Source: Hymenobacter algoricola (GTDB lineage: Bacteria > Bacteroidota > Bacteroidia > Cytophagales > Hymenobacteraceae). Taken from it: 64,000 bases of DNA. A program made the translations under genes and the position numbers. The notes under the pieces were generated by a model. It saw only the letters and a list, made by a program, of their open reading frames with translations. It made no database searches and was not told the DNA's origin. The stretch's first letter is position 1; each line of letters begins with the position of its first letter. The stretch spans positions 62,001-126,000 of the forward strand of contig NZ_BAABDH010000041.1 in NCBI RefSeq assembly GCF_039539525.1, given 5' to 3'. This document shows, in pieces, positions 1 to 9,800 of this stretch.

Positions 1-1468
1 TTCTAAATTCCACGTACGCCGTGTCGCTGGCCCACACCAGCTGGCCGCCCCCGGTCAGGGAGAAACCCGAGTAGTAGAAGCGGCTGTTCTGCGTCACCCG
101 CGCCCCGATGCCGCCCTGCGCGTTGAACAGACCGGTTAGATGCACGGTAGCGCCGTTGGCGACGGTGAGGGTGGTGCCGCCTTCGCCCTGGCTCAACATG
201 TCGATATTTTCCAGCGTCACATTCGTAGCCGAGCCGGTGAAGGAGCCAAACCGTTTCGTATTGGCGTAGGAGGAGCCGCCCAGCACCTTGGCAAAGACGC
301 TGGCCCCAAGGTCGGTGATCAGATCCACCTTCAGCGGGATGCCGTTGGTGTGGTAGGTGACGCCGTTTTTTAGAACCCAGGTGGCGCTGTTGATGCCGTT
401 GAGCAGGCTGACCACGTCCCCCTCCGAAGGCAGGAAATTGTTTAGCTCGAACGCCGACAGGTACTGCACCTGGCCGTTGCGGCTGAACCGGCCGGCCACG
501 GCACCCGCCTTGGCTTCCAGCGTAACCAGGCGCGCGCCGTGTACGGCAAACTGCTCGGCCGTTACCTCCCCGCCGCCGGTGGCGCGGGGGGTGGTCACGT
601 CATTCACCAGGTCGTAGCTGACCGACACCCACTTCACCCCGTTCCACTCCAGCGCGTTTTCCAGATCGTAGGCGGTGGGGCTGATGCCGCGTACTACAAC
701 CGACGGCAGCGGATTGCCCTGCTCATCGTCGCGCCGCTCCACCCGGTACTGGGTGGCCCGCACTTTATTGCCAGCAGCTAGCATGCTGGCCAGCTCTACC
801 GACACAGTGATTTCGGCGGGCAGCGTGGTGCCTTCCGGAGACAACTCTTCCCAGTTCAGGTCACTCGCCAGGCCTGTGGGCGCGGGGATACCTGCATCGT
901 CGAAGACATCGACGCTGAGCAGCTTCCTGGCCTGGAACAGGCGCAGCTTGCCCTGCAGGACATGCTTGACCTCAAAGCCCGCCGGGTAGTCGCCTTTGGC
1001 TGGGAAAGGCGTGAAATACTCGCGCCCAGCCAGCTGCGCGGCTACAGTGCCGGCTGCTACCCAGTTCGCCTTCACCGTACGCGTGGTGAGGCCCGCATCG
1101 GCCATCACGGTCAGGGCGCCCTCCGGGTCGATAGCCACTACGAACTGCACTTTTCTGCCCGGGGCGCCGGCGGCGGCCTCCGCGACTCCGGAGTCGTTGC
1201 GTACGGTGCATACGACTTCCGGACAGAGCGTTTTAGGGTCCAGGCTCTGCCGGGTGCTGGCATCGGTTGGCATGCCGGTGAAGGGCTGCAGGTATTCCAC
1301 GACCTTGTTGGCGCCGCGCAGGCCGTTGGCGTGGCGTACGCCCAGGCGTCCCACCCGCGCTTTGCGGTCCTTGCCGGTGGCTGCATTGCGCACCAGCACC
1401 AGCGCGTTTTCCGGCAGCAGGCCCGCGCCTTCGAAGTCGGGGATACTATCGTTGAGTTCGTAGCTCAT
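1..1468 (-). CDS. Phage virion/tail-associated protein, truncated by window edge
   Basis: The frame stays open from an ATG at 1468 to the left edge (at least 489 residues, no stop), so the C-terminus is outside the window. The start overlaps the stop of the upstream gene as TAATG, which implies translational coupling. No family is recognised. The middle and visible end are rich in Gly, Thr, Val and Asn with short beta-strand-like stretches, as in phage fibre or adhesin proteins. It is the third large gene downstream of the tail assembly chaperone, a position where siphoviruses carry baseplate and receptor-binding proteins. That role is inferred from position and composition only. Confidence 0.75.
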   Translation of the reverse strand, partial: MSYELNDSIPDFEGAGLLPENALVLVRNAATGKDRKARVGRLGVRHANGLRGANKVVEYLQPFTGMPTDASTRQSLDPKTLCPEVVCTVRNDSGVAEAAAGAPGRKVQFVVAIDPEGALTVMADAGLTTRTVKANWVAAGTVAAQLAGREYFTPFPAKGDYPAGFEVKHVLQGKLRLFQARKLLSVDVFDDAGIPAPTGLASDLNWEELSPEGTTLPAEITVSVELASMLAAGNKVRATQYRVERRDDEQGNPLPSVVVRGISPTAYDLENALEWNGVKWVSVSYDLVNDVTTPRATGGGEVTAEQFAVHGARLVTLEAKAGAVAGRFSRNGQVQYLSAFELNNFLPSEGDVVSLLNGINSATWVLKNGVTYHTNGIPLKVDLITDLGASVFAKVLGGSSYANTKRFGSFTGSATNVTLENIDMLSQGEGGTTLTVANGATVHLTGLFNAQGGIGARVTQNSRFYYSGFSLTGGGQLVWASDTAYVEFR

Positions 1469-3783
1469 TACACCTTTACTTTTAGGTACTCGTCGTTGAC
1501 CAGCAGGTACTCGTTGGCATTCGGCGGGGGCAGCAGGCCCGCATCGTGGCCGTTGCCGACGCCGAGCCATTCCACTTGCTCCAGCGCCACGGCGCCGCCG
1601 GTGAGCGGAGACGCCCGCTGCTCGGCGACCTGGTACACCTCATCGGTGGTATAGCGCTGGCCGTTGACACGCAGGTAGTCGAGCCGGCAGATCAGGTAGA
1701 GCTTCTCGTGCAGGTAATCCGGCAGGCCGTAGGTTTCCAGCAGCGTTTTGCGCTGGGCCGTCGAGGCCAGCACCGTCGCTGCGCCGTTGCTGTTGCGGTG
1801 CACGTTGAGCGTGCCGGCGGGCTTGAGCCGAAAGAAGGTGGCTTCCACCCTCAGGCGGGGCAGCACGCCGGCCGCGTAGGGCGTCCAGACCATGCCGTAG
1901 CCGTTGTCGGTGTTTTTGTACTCCACCACCACGGTGTTTTCATGCTCTTCGGCCAGATACAGCGGCTCGGATACCGCCTCCGCATCCGGCCAGCCGGCCC
2001 GGGAGCCCCGCAGCCGCACCTGGTAGCGGCCCTCGGGCAGGCCGGATAGGTCGAGCGTGGTTTGCCACACGTCGTAGCCCGGGCCCAGCAGCTCCCACTG
2101 CACGAAAATATCCAAGGCGTTGCCGGCCTCTTCCCAGGGGCGGTTCAGCACCAGGTACTCTTCCCCGTTGCTGGCCTGCTTTTGCCGGGAGCGAACCAGG
2201 TAGGCGCCGCTCACCCCACCACTGAGCGTGACCCGGCCGCTTTGCAGCAGGTTTTCCGGCAGTATCGTATCGGCGGGACGCAGGCGGGTGCGGCCGTCTC
2301 CGTTGTCGCTGAGCTGCACCAGCAGCGGCACGGCCGTCCCGGTAAGCTGCACGGTCTGCGTGGCGGCCTGGGTGAGCACGGCCGTGCCGGACAGGTGCTC
2401 CTGCACCACCGCTTCCACGGCCGTGTAGTTGGTAAGCACCTGCAGGCGCAGCCGGTCACAGTGCTGCACTTTCTGCCAGTACTGCGGCCGCACCCGGTGG
2501 CCGGGGCGGCTCTGCTGGCAGAACAGCACGTTGTCCAGCGTTTCAAACTGGGAGCAGCTGTCCACGGCCTGCGGCACGACGAAACGCAGCGGATTGAGCA
2601 GCGGGGGCTGAAACACCGGGGCCGGCACTGGTGGGGTGTACACGCAGCTGCCATCCTCGTAGGTGGCCAGCTGGTTGCGGTTGGTGGCCTTCGGATCGGT
2701 GCAGCCGCCGACGAAAGGAGCAGGGATGGTGAAGTCCACCGACAGCTCCTCGCCCTCGTTGTCGCGGATAACGGCCGTATGCTCACCGGGCGGCACGCCA
2801 AGAATTTCAATGAAGCCATCAGCGTTGACCGGCTCGGGCTGCACGGTGACGCCGGCCACGAAGACGGTCACGGGCAGCGCGCCGCCCAGCGTATCGACCT
2901 GCACGCGGCCATTGGCCTGCTGAGGCAGCGGCTGAAACGGCGTGAGCCGCTCCAGCGTGAGCGGGCCGGCAGGTTCCACGTAGCCGCACTCGGTGCTATT
3001 GGCCAGTACCTTCAGCACGGCGTAGGGCTTCGCCAGCGAGGCGCGGACCTCCACCCGGGTCGCGCCCTCACAGAACGCTGTAATCAGTGCCCCGCTGGCC
3101 CGGCCGCGTTCTGCTGCCGACAACACGCCTTTGTTGGCGTTGCCGTCGCTGTTGGTAAAGGTCAGCTGCCGCGTCGGGCCAGCCTGATAGAAAATCCGGG
3201 CCAGCGTACCATCCTCCCACGTGAAGGTATCGACCTGAATGCCGCCGGTGGCCGTGCCGGGAATCGTGTAGGGAATCGTGGCCTCGTAGTTGGCCGCGTC
3301 CTTGAGGTAGATCGTACCGGTTTCCCCCGCACCGACAGGGTAAATGCTCTGATTCACCACAAACGGCACGTTCAGCGCGGCGCGGCTGCGCCAGGGCCCA
3401 TTGGAGGTAGTGGCCGTAATCGTAATCGTGCTGCTGGACTCGTCGTAGGTGTAGGTGCCGACTAAGTCTCCGCCACCGACGGGAACGGCGCACAGCGCGG
3501 CGGCCGGATCCTGATCGGCGCGGGCGTAGGGGGAGGCGGCAATCGAGACGACTGTAACCCCGAGCTGGGGGCGGGCGTTGGCATCGTCACAGTACTGCCC
3601 GATGATGGTTTGGCCCGGGGCATACAGGCGTTGGGGCACCTCGGCGCCTGGGTTGGTGGGAGCCTGATCCGGATCTATCGGCTCCCGTTCCCCTACGGTG
3701 ATGTCCAGGCTGACATCATCGAAGTAGATCGGGAGCAGGAAGTTGGCCGCTTCGTAGCGCAGCGTGTCGATTTGCGTCAGCAT
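1468..3783 (-). CDS. Large phage tail/adhesion protein with a GCTDP...DGSC module
   Basis: A 771-residue protein, coupled to the next gene by TAATG and starting 3 bases after the stop of the preceding gene, so the three tail genes form one unit. Residues 361-382 hold a Cys-rich module (GCTDPKATN, then ATYEDGSCVY) of the type that occurs repeatedly in secreted Bacteroidota proteins; residues 302-355 before it look like a beta-sandwich. The C-terminal half has a series of beta-rich segments. There is no signal peptide, as expected for a virion protein. I infer a tail tip or receptor-binding role. The specific function is unknown. Confidence 0.8.
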   Translation of the reverse strand: MLTQIDTLRYEAANFLLPIYFDDVSLDITVGEREPIDPDQAPTNPGAEVPQRLYAPGQTIIGQYCDDANARPQLGVTVVSIAASPYARADQDPAAALCAVPVGGGDLVGTYTYDESSSTITITATTSNGPWRSRAALNVPFVVNQSIYPVGAGETGTIYLKDAANYEATIPYTIPGTATGGIQVDTFTWEDGTLARIFYQAGPTRQLTFTNSDGNANKGVLSAAERGRASGALITAFCEGATRVEVRASLAKPYAVLKVLANSTECGYVEPAGPLTLERLTPFQPLPQQANGRVQVDTLGGALPVTVFVAGVTVQPEPVNADGFIEILGVPPGEHTAVIRDNEGEELSVDFTIPAPFVGGCTDPKATNRNQLATYEDGSCVYTPPVPAPVFQPPLLNPLRFVVPQAVDSCSQFETLDNVLFCQQSRPGHRVRPQYWQKVQHCDRLRLQVLTNYTAVEAVVQEHLSGTAVLTQAATQTVQLTGTAVPLLVQLSDNGDGRTRLRPADTILPENLLQSGRVTLSGGVSGAYLVRSRQKQASNGEEYLVLNRPWEEAGNALDIFVQWELLGPGYDVWQTTLDLSGLPEGRYQVRLRGSRAGWPDAEAVSEPLYLAEEHENTVVVEYKNTDNGYGMVWTPYAAGVLPRLRVEATFFRLKPAGTLNVHRNSNGAATVLASTAQRKTLLETYGLPDYLHEKLYLICRLDYLRVNGQRYTTDEVYQVAEQRASPLTGGAVALEQVEWLGVGNGHDAGLLPPPNANEYLLVNDEYLKVKV

Positions 3784-3786
3784 AGC

Positions 3787-5979
3787 CTACTGGGTAAGAG
3801 CGGTAAGCTGCGCAGCCCGCAACAGCGTGAAATCTCCTTTCTGCTCCTGCAGGATGTGTTTGAAGTCGAGTACCCAGCCCTCGCAGACGTGCCCAGCCTC
3901 ATTGCGGAAGCGGACCCGGCCCCGGGGGTTGGCCAGCAGCGCGGCTACCTGCTCAGCCCGCATCGCTGGCTTGATTTCGTAGCTCTCCGGCAGCCAGATC
4001 GGGGCGGGCAGATCGGCGACGCGCACGTCGCCTTTCTCCACCACCGACTGCGCCTCGGTGGCGAGACGGCTGACAAACTCGTTGTTGCCTTCCCCGAAGG
4101 TGAAGCGCACCAGCCGCAGCAGCTCATGGCGCAGCCCGGCCCCAAAGGCAGGTGCGTGCCGCCGCAGCAGCCGGGCTGGGCTGAGGCGGGCGTTGTACAC
4201 GGTTTCGGGCGACAGGATGCCGGAGAGCTGCGCGAACCGTTGGTTGCGCTCGGATTCAAAGCCGCCGCCGGCCTGGCGCAGCAGGCAGATCAGGAAACTG
4301 TCGTTGTCGCTGGCGGTATCCGTGCTGGAAGAAGCATCAAAGCGCTTGCGGCGGGTATTTTCCAGGTAGAAGCCGGCCGTGACCGCACTGCACAAAACGG
4401 AGTAGGAGTTTTTGGCCTGGGTGATAGGCAGGGCCCATTCCCGGCGGGCGTTGAACTCATCCAGGCCGTTGACCTGCTCGGTCTGCCATTTCTGGTAGCC
4501 CAGTTCGAGCGTGTTGAAATGATAGTCTTCCAGGCCGTTGGCCTTGGTTTCGGTCGGCTCGGTGAAGTCGACGACGACTTCATCGGAATAGAAGTAGGGC
4601 GCGGGCTCTACCCGGACCACTTCCTGTCCGTCGGCCCGCTTTTCTATGCCCATCCCCAGCCAGTACACCTGGGCCAGCGAGGACTCAAACAGCGTTTTCC
4701 AAGAGGCCGTCAGCGGCTTTTTATCCAGCGGAAACCCGCGCAATTGAAAGCCGCCGGTAACGAAGGTGAGGCTGCCTTCGCCATCCTGCGCGTAGGCAGA
4801 GGCCGTATCCGTCCGGCCGAAAAAGTCCGACCGGAAAGCCTGAGGCTGATCCGTGGCTGCCTGGCAGATGCGTTCCAGCGCTTCATAAGCCAGCAGGCCA
4901 GCGCAGGGGCTGGGCTCCGTAGTTGTTTGCGCCTCGATGCGGAAGGCGGAGCCAGGCTGCATCGACAGGCTCACCTCGAAGGAGTAGCCCGGCCCGGCCC
5001 GGTCGTACTCAATGTCGTGCACGTTGAGCAGGCCATACACATATACCTCGTCGCCGATTTCCAGTGGCAGCGTCCCCTGATAGCGCAGCAGCACGTCACG
5101 GCTATAATCACTCTCGTCGACATCATCCCCCACGGTGGCCAGCACGACCGGCGCGTCCAGGTTGATCCGCAGAAAGTAGGTCACGTCCACCCGATGAAAT
5201 AAGGAGCGCAGGATTGGAAACTGGCGCACCCCCTGCTTGATGAGCAGGCGGCTGAGTAGATTGAAATCAAAGGAAAACGGGCCCGCTTCCTTTGTGACGA
5301 AAATCGGGACCTCTGAATGATCGACGCCGCTGGTCCGGACAACGGGCCCGAAGGGCAGAACGCCGATACCGAACTCATCATCGGTGGGGGTGCCCACGCC
5401 GAAATACAGATTCTGAAAGCGGCTCTCTCCATCCGTAACGTAGTTGGCAGGCGAAACAAGCGCGGTGTCCTCTACCTGCCCGGCATAGCGCTTGATGATG
5501 GCTTTGCTGTGCAGCTCGGCAAAGACCGGGGCAAGGGTGGGCAGCACGGTACCGCTAAGCGACTCGGCCTTGAACAGGTCGACCTGTTTGTCAGTCTGGT
5601 TCAGAAACTGCTGGGTGAAGCCCGCATTCTCCACATTACAGCGGAATTCCAGAGCCGTACGCTGCTTGGCCCGGAAAGCCAGCCGGCCCGTGTAGTAGGG
5701 AATAAATAGGAAGGAGTTGGGGTCGTACTGCTCAATGGTGAGCGTCACGCTTGCCTCAATGCCGCGCAGCTCATCCATCCGCTCCAGGTACTGCTTGGCC
5801 CGCTTGACGAAGCCCAGCTGCACCGAGTACTCGGTGGTCAGGCCGTGCAGCTTCGCATCGCGGTGCAGCTGCAGGCCCAGCTGTTCCCAGCCAATCGGAT
5901 CTTCTTCGACATCTACAACCAGCCGCCCGAGTTCTTCGGAGTCCAGAGTGAAGCGCAGGCGAGGGGAAGTCGTAGCCAT
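3787..5979 (-). CDS. Phage tail protein, putative distal tail/baseplate component
   Basis: A 730-residue protein starting at the ATG at 5979. It is the first gene of the tail-tip unit: a 25-bp late element (5990-6014) ends 10 bases before the start. It follows the tail assembly chaperone and precedes two large adhesin-like proteins, the place of Dit/Tal proteins in siphoviruses. The sequence is beta-rich with many aromatic residues and no recognisable enzyme motif. I recognise no named family; the baseplate role is inferred from order. Confidence 0.8.
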   Translation of the reverse strand: MATTSPRLRFTLDSEELGRLVVDVEEDPIGWEQLGLQLHRDAKLHGLTTEYSVQLGFVKRAKQYLERMDELRGIEASVTLTIEQYDPNSFLFIPYYTGRLAFRAKQRTALEFRCNVENAGFTQQFLNQTDKQVDLFKAESLSGTVLPTLAPVFAELHSKAIIKRYAGQVEDTALVSPANYVTDGESRFQNLYFGVGTPTDDEFGIGVLPFGPVVRTSGVDHSEVPIFVTKEAGPFSFDFNLLSRLLIKQGVRQFPILRSLFHRVDVTYFLRINLDAPVVLATVGDDVDESDYSRDVLLRYQGTLPLEIGDEVYVYGLLNVHDIEYDRAGPGYSFEVSLSMQPGSAFRIEAQTTTEPSPCAGLLAYEALERICQAATDQPQAFRSDFFGRTDTASAYAQDGEGSLTFVTGGFQLRGFPLDKKPLTASWKTLFESSLAQVYWLGMGIEKRADGQEVVRVEPAPYFYSDEVVVDFTEPTETKANGLEDYHFNTLELGYQKWQTEQVNGLDEFNARREWALPITQAKNSYSVLCSAVTAGFYLENTRRKRFDASSSTDTASDNDSFLICLLRQAGGGFESERNQRFAQLSGILSPETVYNARLSPARLLRRHAPAFGAGLRHELLRLVRFTFGEGNNEFVSRLATEAQSVVEKGDVRVADLPAPIWLPESYEIKPAMRAEQVAALLANPRGRVRFRNEAGHVCEGWVLDFKHILQEQKGDFTLLRAAQLTALTQ

Positions 5980-5989
5980 AGGCAGAAGA

Positions 5990-6014
5990 TAATGTAAGCA
6001 AATTAGTTACTTTA
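5990..6014 (-). promoter_or_regulatory. Late element copy B (25 bp), upstream of the tail-tip unit
   Basis: Read toward the gene on the minus strand it ends in ATTTGCTTACATTA and begins with TAAAGTAACTA. It matches the copy at 6847-6871 at 22 of 25 positions. Its gene-proximal end is 10 bases from the ATG at 5979. It contains TAATTTGC, close to the Bacteroidota -7 consensus TAnnTTTG but one base short in the spacer. Most likely a phage late promoter or a regulator site overlapping one. Confidence 0.6.
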
Positions 6015-6030
6015 TTTCCAAACTACCGAG

Positions 6031-6809
6031 TCATCCTCTATTTTCTGGCTGTTGCTTCTGCTCCAGATACTCGAAGTAGGCGTGAAACTCAAATAGGGAA
6101 AGCTGCCCCGGCTGGGGCACGCCGTGCTCGGAGAGGATGGCGCAGAGGTGAGCAAAGCTGCGGCGCAGCAGCACGAGCACGTTTTCCGGGTGGCCATCGT
6201 CGAATACCTCCGGCCGGACCAGGTCCAGCATCCAGCTGTCTACCTGCTCAATGATGTGGAGCTGGGCCGGGTCGGCGGACTCTATCCAGCCGGACAGCGC
6301 CTGCGTGCGCCGCTTGAGCTGCTGGGCGTAGGCTATTTCGCGGGCCTCGCCGAAGCGGGCCGGAAACTGCTGGCCTAGCTCGGTTTGCAGTTTTTTTTTA
6401 CGTCCTGGCAGATATCCTCTACCATGCCCTGCGTCAGTCCCCAGCCGCTGAGCCGGTCCAGCAGCTGCCGGAGCCCATCATCCTCTACTTTGGTGGCCGT
6501 GGCCGTGCCGTCTACGCTGGCCACCAAGCACCCGAAAGCCAGCGAAGCGGGCGAGAACTGCTCCAAACAGTAGTTGAAGGCATAGTGCAGGTGGGCCAGT
6601 TCTTCAGTGGCGTCCTCAGTCCGGCCGGCCGCCAGAAACTGCGCCAGCCGCTCAAAATGCTTGGTCACGTCGACCATGGTGGAACCGATGCCGCCTGCCT
6701 GCACCAGGCGGCACTGGAATTCGCTGTGGCGCTGGGCCGGCAGCTCGTGCATGGACTGGTAGAGGTCGACGGTGTGGCCGTCGTGGAGTGAAATCGTGCG
6801 CATGCTCAT
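6031..6809 (-). CDS. Tail assembly chaperone, -1 frameshift fusion (gpGT-like)
   Basis: Predicted long product of a -1 slip. Bases 6809-6390 are read in frame 0 (140 codons), then base 6390 is re-read and translation continues in the -1 frame to the TGA at 6031-6033 (119 more codons), 259 residues in all. The -1 frame is open across the whole stretch, reads well as protein (Leu/Glu/Gln-rich helices) and has no start or ribosome-binding site of its own at the junction. Two-frame chaperones next to the tape-measure gene (gpG/gpGT of lambda and analogues) are the known pattern. Frameshifting itself is inferred; transcriptional slippage on the A9 run would give a similar product. Confidence 0.65.
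6375..6809 (-). CDS. Tail assembly chaperone, frame-0 product (gpG-like)
   Basis: A 144-residue acidic helical protein from the ATG at 6809 (another in-frame ATG at 6803) to the TAG at 6375. It diverges from the tape-measure gene with a 61-bp gap. Its last codons include GTA AAA AAA AAC, a classic -1 slippery site, only five codons before the stop. A TATCTTCG sequence (minus strand, 6833-6826) resembles a -7 box and may give it a promoter distinct from the late element. Family assignment rests on size, the frameshift architecture and adjacency to the tape measure, not on residue motifs. Confidence 0.75.
   Translation of the reverse strand: MSMRTISLHDGHTVDLYQSMHELPAQRHSEFQCRLVQAGGIGSTMVDVTKHFERLAQFLAAGRTEDATEELAHLHYAFNYCLEQFSPASLAFGCLVASVDGTATATKVEDDGLRQLLDRLSGWGLTQGMVEDICQDVKKNCKPS
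6390..6400 (-). other. A9-C slippery site for -1 frameshift
   Basis: On the minus strand the sequence is GTAAAAAAAAAC, decoded in frame 0 as GTA AAA AAA AAC. The heptamer A AAA AAC fits the X XXY YYZ rule. A purine-rich AGAGGA lies about 16 bases upstream and could act as an internal Shine-Dalgarno stimulator; GC-rich sequence with GGCC repeats follows and could fold. Confidence 0.65.
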
Positions 6810-6846
6810 GCAGGTAGGGGGAGGACGAAGATAGGAATCCTAACAG

Positions 6847-6871
6847 TAAAATATCTATTTTGCTTACATTA
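6847..6871 (+). promoter_or_regulatory. Late element copy A (25 bp), abutting the tape-measure ATG
   Basis: Reads TAAAATATCTA, TTTT, GCTTACATTA and its last base is the A of the ATG at 6871. It differs from copy C (21677-21701) at one position. If TATTTTGC acts as the -7 box, transcription would begin at about the start codon and the tape-measure mRNA would be nearly leaderless. Confidence 0.6.
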
Positions 6872-9800
6872 TGGCAGACAACCCAATCCACTACCAGGAC
6901 CTGTTCGACCAGCTGGGGCCGGGCCGGCAGGAGCTCGACGACTTCACCAAGTCCGTCGGGGCACTGAACCGCAGCTACAAGGCCCTGAGCAAGCTGCTCG
7001 ACGCCGATGGCCAGCGCATTGCGGCAGGCCTGGCCGGCATTGCCGCAAGCAACAAAACCCTGGCCGAGCAGGTGAAGGGGCTCAATGTTGCCAACGAGCA
7101 GGAGCGCGAAACCCTGGCCGGCCTGTCGGCGGAGTTGGGCAAGATGGCCCGGGAGCAGGAGGCCTACAAAAAAGCCCAGCAGGGTCAGGCAGAAATCCGG
7201 CGGCAGGTAGCCGACGCGACCAAGCAGGCCGGCACCGAACTTAAGAAGCTTCAGACAGAGTTGAAGCAGGCCTTTACGGCTAAGGATTCGGAGCGCGTCA
7301 TCAAGGCGGCCCAGGCTGTGCAGCAGTACAAGCGCGACACCGACCAGCTCAACAAAGCCATTCGGGGCGCCAACTCGGAGCTTACGGCGGCGGCCGGCTC
7401 CTACAACCGGCTCAGCATCGAAACCCAGCAGCTGGGCGAGAAGATCCGGGCATTGCCCGGCGGCTTCGAGGCAACCAGCGCGGAAGCCAACAAACTCAAG
7501 AAAGAGTTTGCCGACAACACGCAGAAGCTGAAGGATTTTGACCGGGAGATGAATCAGAACTTCCGGGAGGTCGGCGCCTACGCCAAAGGCATCCTGGAAG
7601 CTACCCGCGCCCTGAATTCGCAGAAGGTTGCCCTCACCAGCGAAGTGCAGGCGCTCAAGATGCAGGCCAACGCCGCCCACCTCAGCGCTGACGAGCATCG
7701 CAAGCTGCGGGCCGAAATCGAGCGCACGGAGACGGAACTGCAGAAGGTCACCGGGGAGCTTCGGTCCTACGGCGTGGCGGCCAGCAAGAGTGGCAAGGAT
7801 AGCCAGAGCCTGGGCGCCAACGCCGCCGGCATGGCCAACGGCTTTCTGGGCGCCTACCTCGGGGTGACAGCCCTGGCGGGTGCTGTAGCCGCCACCTTTG
7901 AGAAGGTGGCCGAATACTCTGACCAGCTGGCCAGCGTACGTAAGACGACCAACCTGTCGAAGGAGGCCACCGACCAGCTGGCCGAAAGCCTGAAGAAGGT
8001 CGATACCCGCACCTCGTTGTCCGGCCTGCTCGACATTGCCAAAGTGGGTGGTCAGCTGGGCAAGGCGGGCTCCGAGATTGAAGGCTTCACCAAAGCCATC
8101 GATGTAGCTGTACAGGCCCTGGAAGATGACTTCCAGGGTGGAGCTGAGCAGATAGCCACGGAACTCGGAAAAATCGGCCTGGTGTTCCGCAAAACCCTGG
8201 GCCCGGACCAGAACCAGAACCTGCTGGCCATCGGCTCGGCCATCAACCAGCTCGGGGCCGACGGCGCCGCCACGGCCCCGTTTCTGGCCGACGTAGCGTT
8301 GCGCGTGGGTGCCACTGCCGCCAACTCCCGCCTGGGCCTGAAGGACGTGCTGGCTTATGCCGCCGTGCTCCAGGAGACCGGTAGCAGCGCCGAGGTCAGC
8401 GGTACCGCCCTGAACCGGCTGTTCAATACGCTGAGCACCAAAACTAAGGAGAGTTTCGCCATTGCCAAGCTGGCCGACAGCAACCTGACGCTGAAGGAAT
8501 TCAAGCGGCTGGTGAATAACGACTTCCAGGGCGCCATCAACATCTTCCTGAAAGGCCTGAACGCCGGCGGCGACACCACCACCGAATTCAACGCCCTGCT
8601 CAAAACCCTGAAGCTGCAGAGCGGCGAGGCCAAGAACGCCATCACCACGCTGGCCAAAAATACCGACCTGTTTGCCGAGCGGCAGGCCACGGCTAATGAG
8701 CAGCTGAAAACGGCCACGTCGCTGGCCGCCGAAGCCGCCATCAAGAACGACAACCTGGCCGGCTCCTGGGCCAAGCTCAAGAACGACATCAACAACTTCT
8801 TCAGCAGCGGGGCCGGCGCCGACTCGTTGAAGTGGCTGGTTGACGCCACCCGGGCCTCGCTGAATTTCAAGGATGGTTTCGGGGCCCTGTTCGACGGCCG
8901 CCTGTTCGGGCTGGCCAAAAAGCAGGTGGATGACTACGGTAAGTCGTTGGCAGATTCAGCCCTGAGCCAGCGTAAGTTTGCCGACGGCACCGACAGCCTG
9001 CTGGCCCGCTTCTCCCGGCTGAACGAGGTAACCAAGCCCACCATCAAGGACCAGCAGGAGTTGCGCGAAACCGTGCTGCAGTTAAAAGACCGTCTGGGGG
9101 AAACAGCAGTGGTGCTCAACCAGCAGACCGGCCAGTACGACCTGAACACGGTCGCCGTGGGCCGCAACACCAAGGCGGCCCGCGCCAAATACCTGGAAGA
9201 TGCCACCGCCCTGGCCAAGCGCCTCGAAGGCCTGGACAAGGAAGCCGGGTTGTCGCGCGCGACAGCAACGGCTATTCAGGAGGAGGCCACCGCGCGAGAG
9301 AAGCTGGTGCGGGCCGCCACGGGCTTGAAATCGGCGGACTTTGAGAAGGTGCTGCCCCAGCAGATTCGCCAGCGCGAAGCCACCCCGAAGCTCTATGACA
9401 GTTCCGAGGGAGCCATTAGCCCGCTCGTGCTGCAGCAGTACAAGGAATACGTCCAGCTCACGGACCAGGCGCAGCTGTCCGCCAACAAAGCGGCCCGGGC
9501 CGAAGGCGCCCGCAACAAGGTGCTGGCCCAGCTCAAGCGACTGGGCTACGATGCCGCCACCGCGTACACCTTGCTGGCCCAGGCCACCGATGATGCTACC
9601 GAGAAGGTAGATGAGAGCATCGAGAAGGATAAGCAGAAGAAACAGGCGGTGGCCGACCTGGTTAAGGAGGAAAACGCCCTGAGAAAACAGCGGATTGAGG
9701 GCCGGATTGCCGACCTGGACCGGCAGGCGGGCAACCCGGCCAACTCGGAGGCGCTACGCACGACCGCGCTGCAAAAGGGCAAGGAGGAGCGCATCAAGCT

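Noticed and set aside
3610..5202. 530-codon plus-strand frame within the tail genes
   Set aside because: Antisense shadow of two well-packed tail genes joined by TAATG and short spacing.
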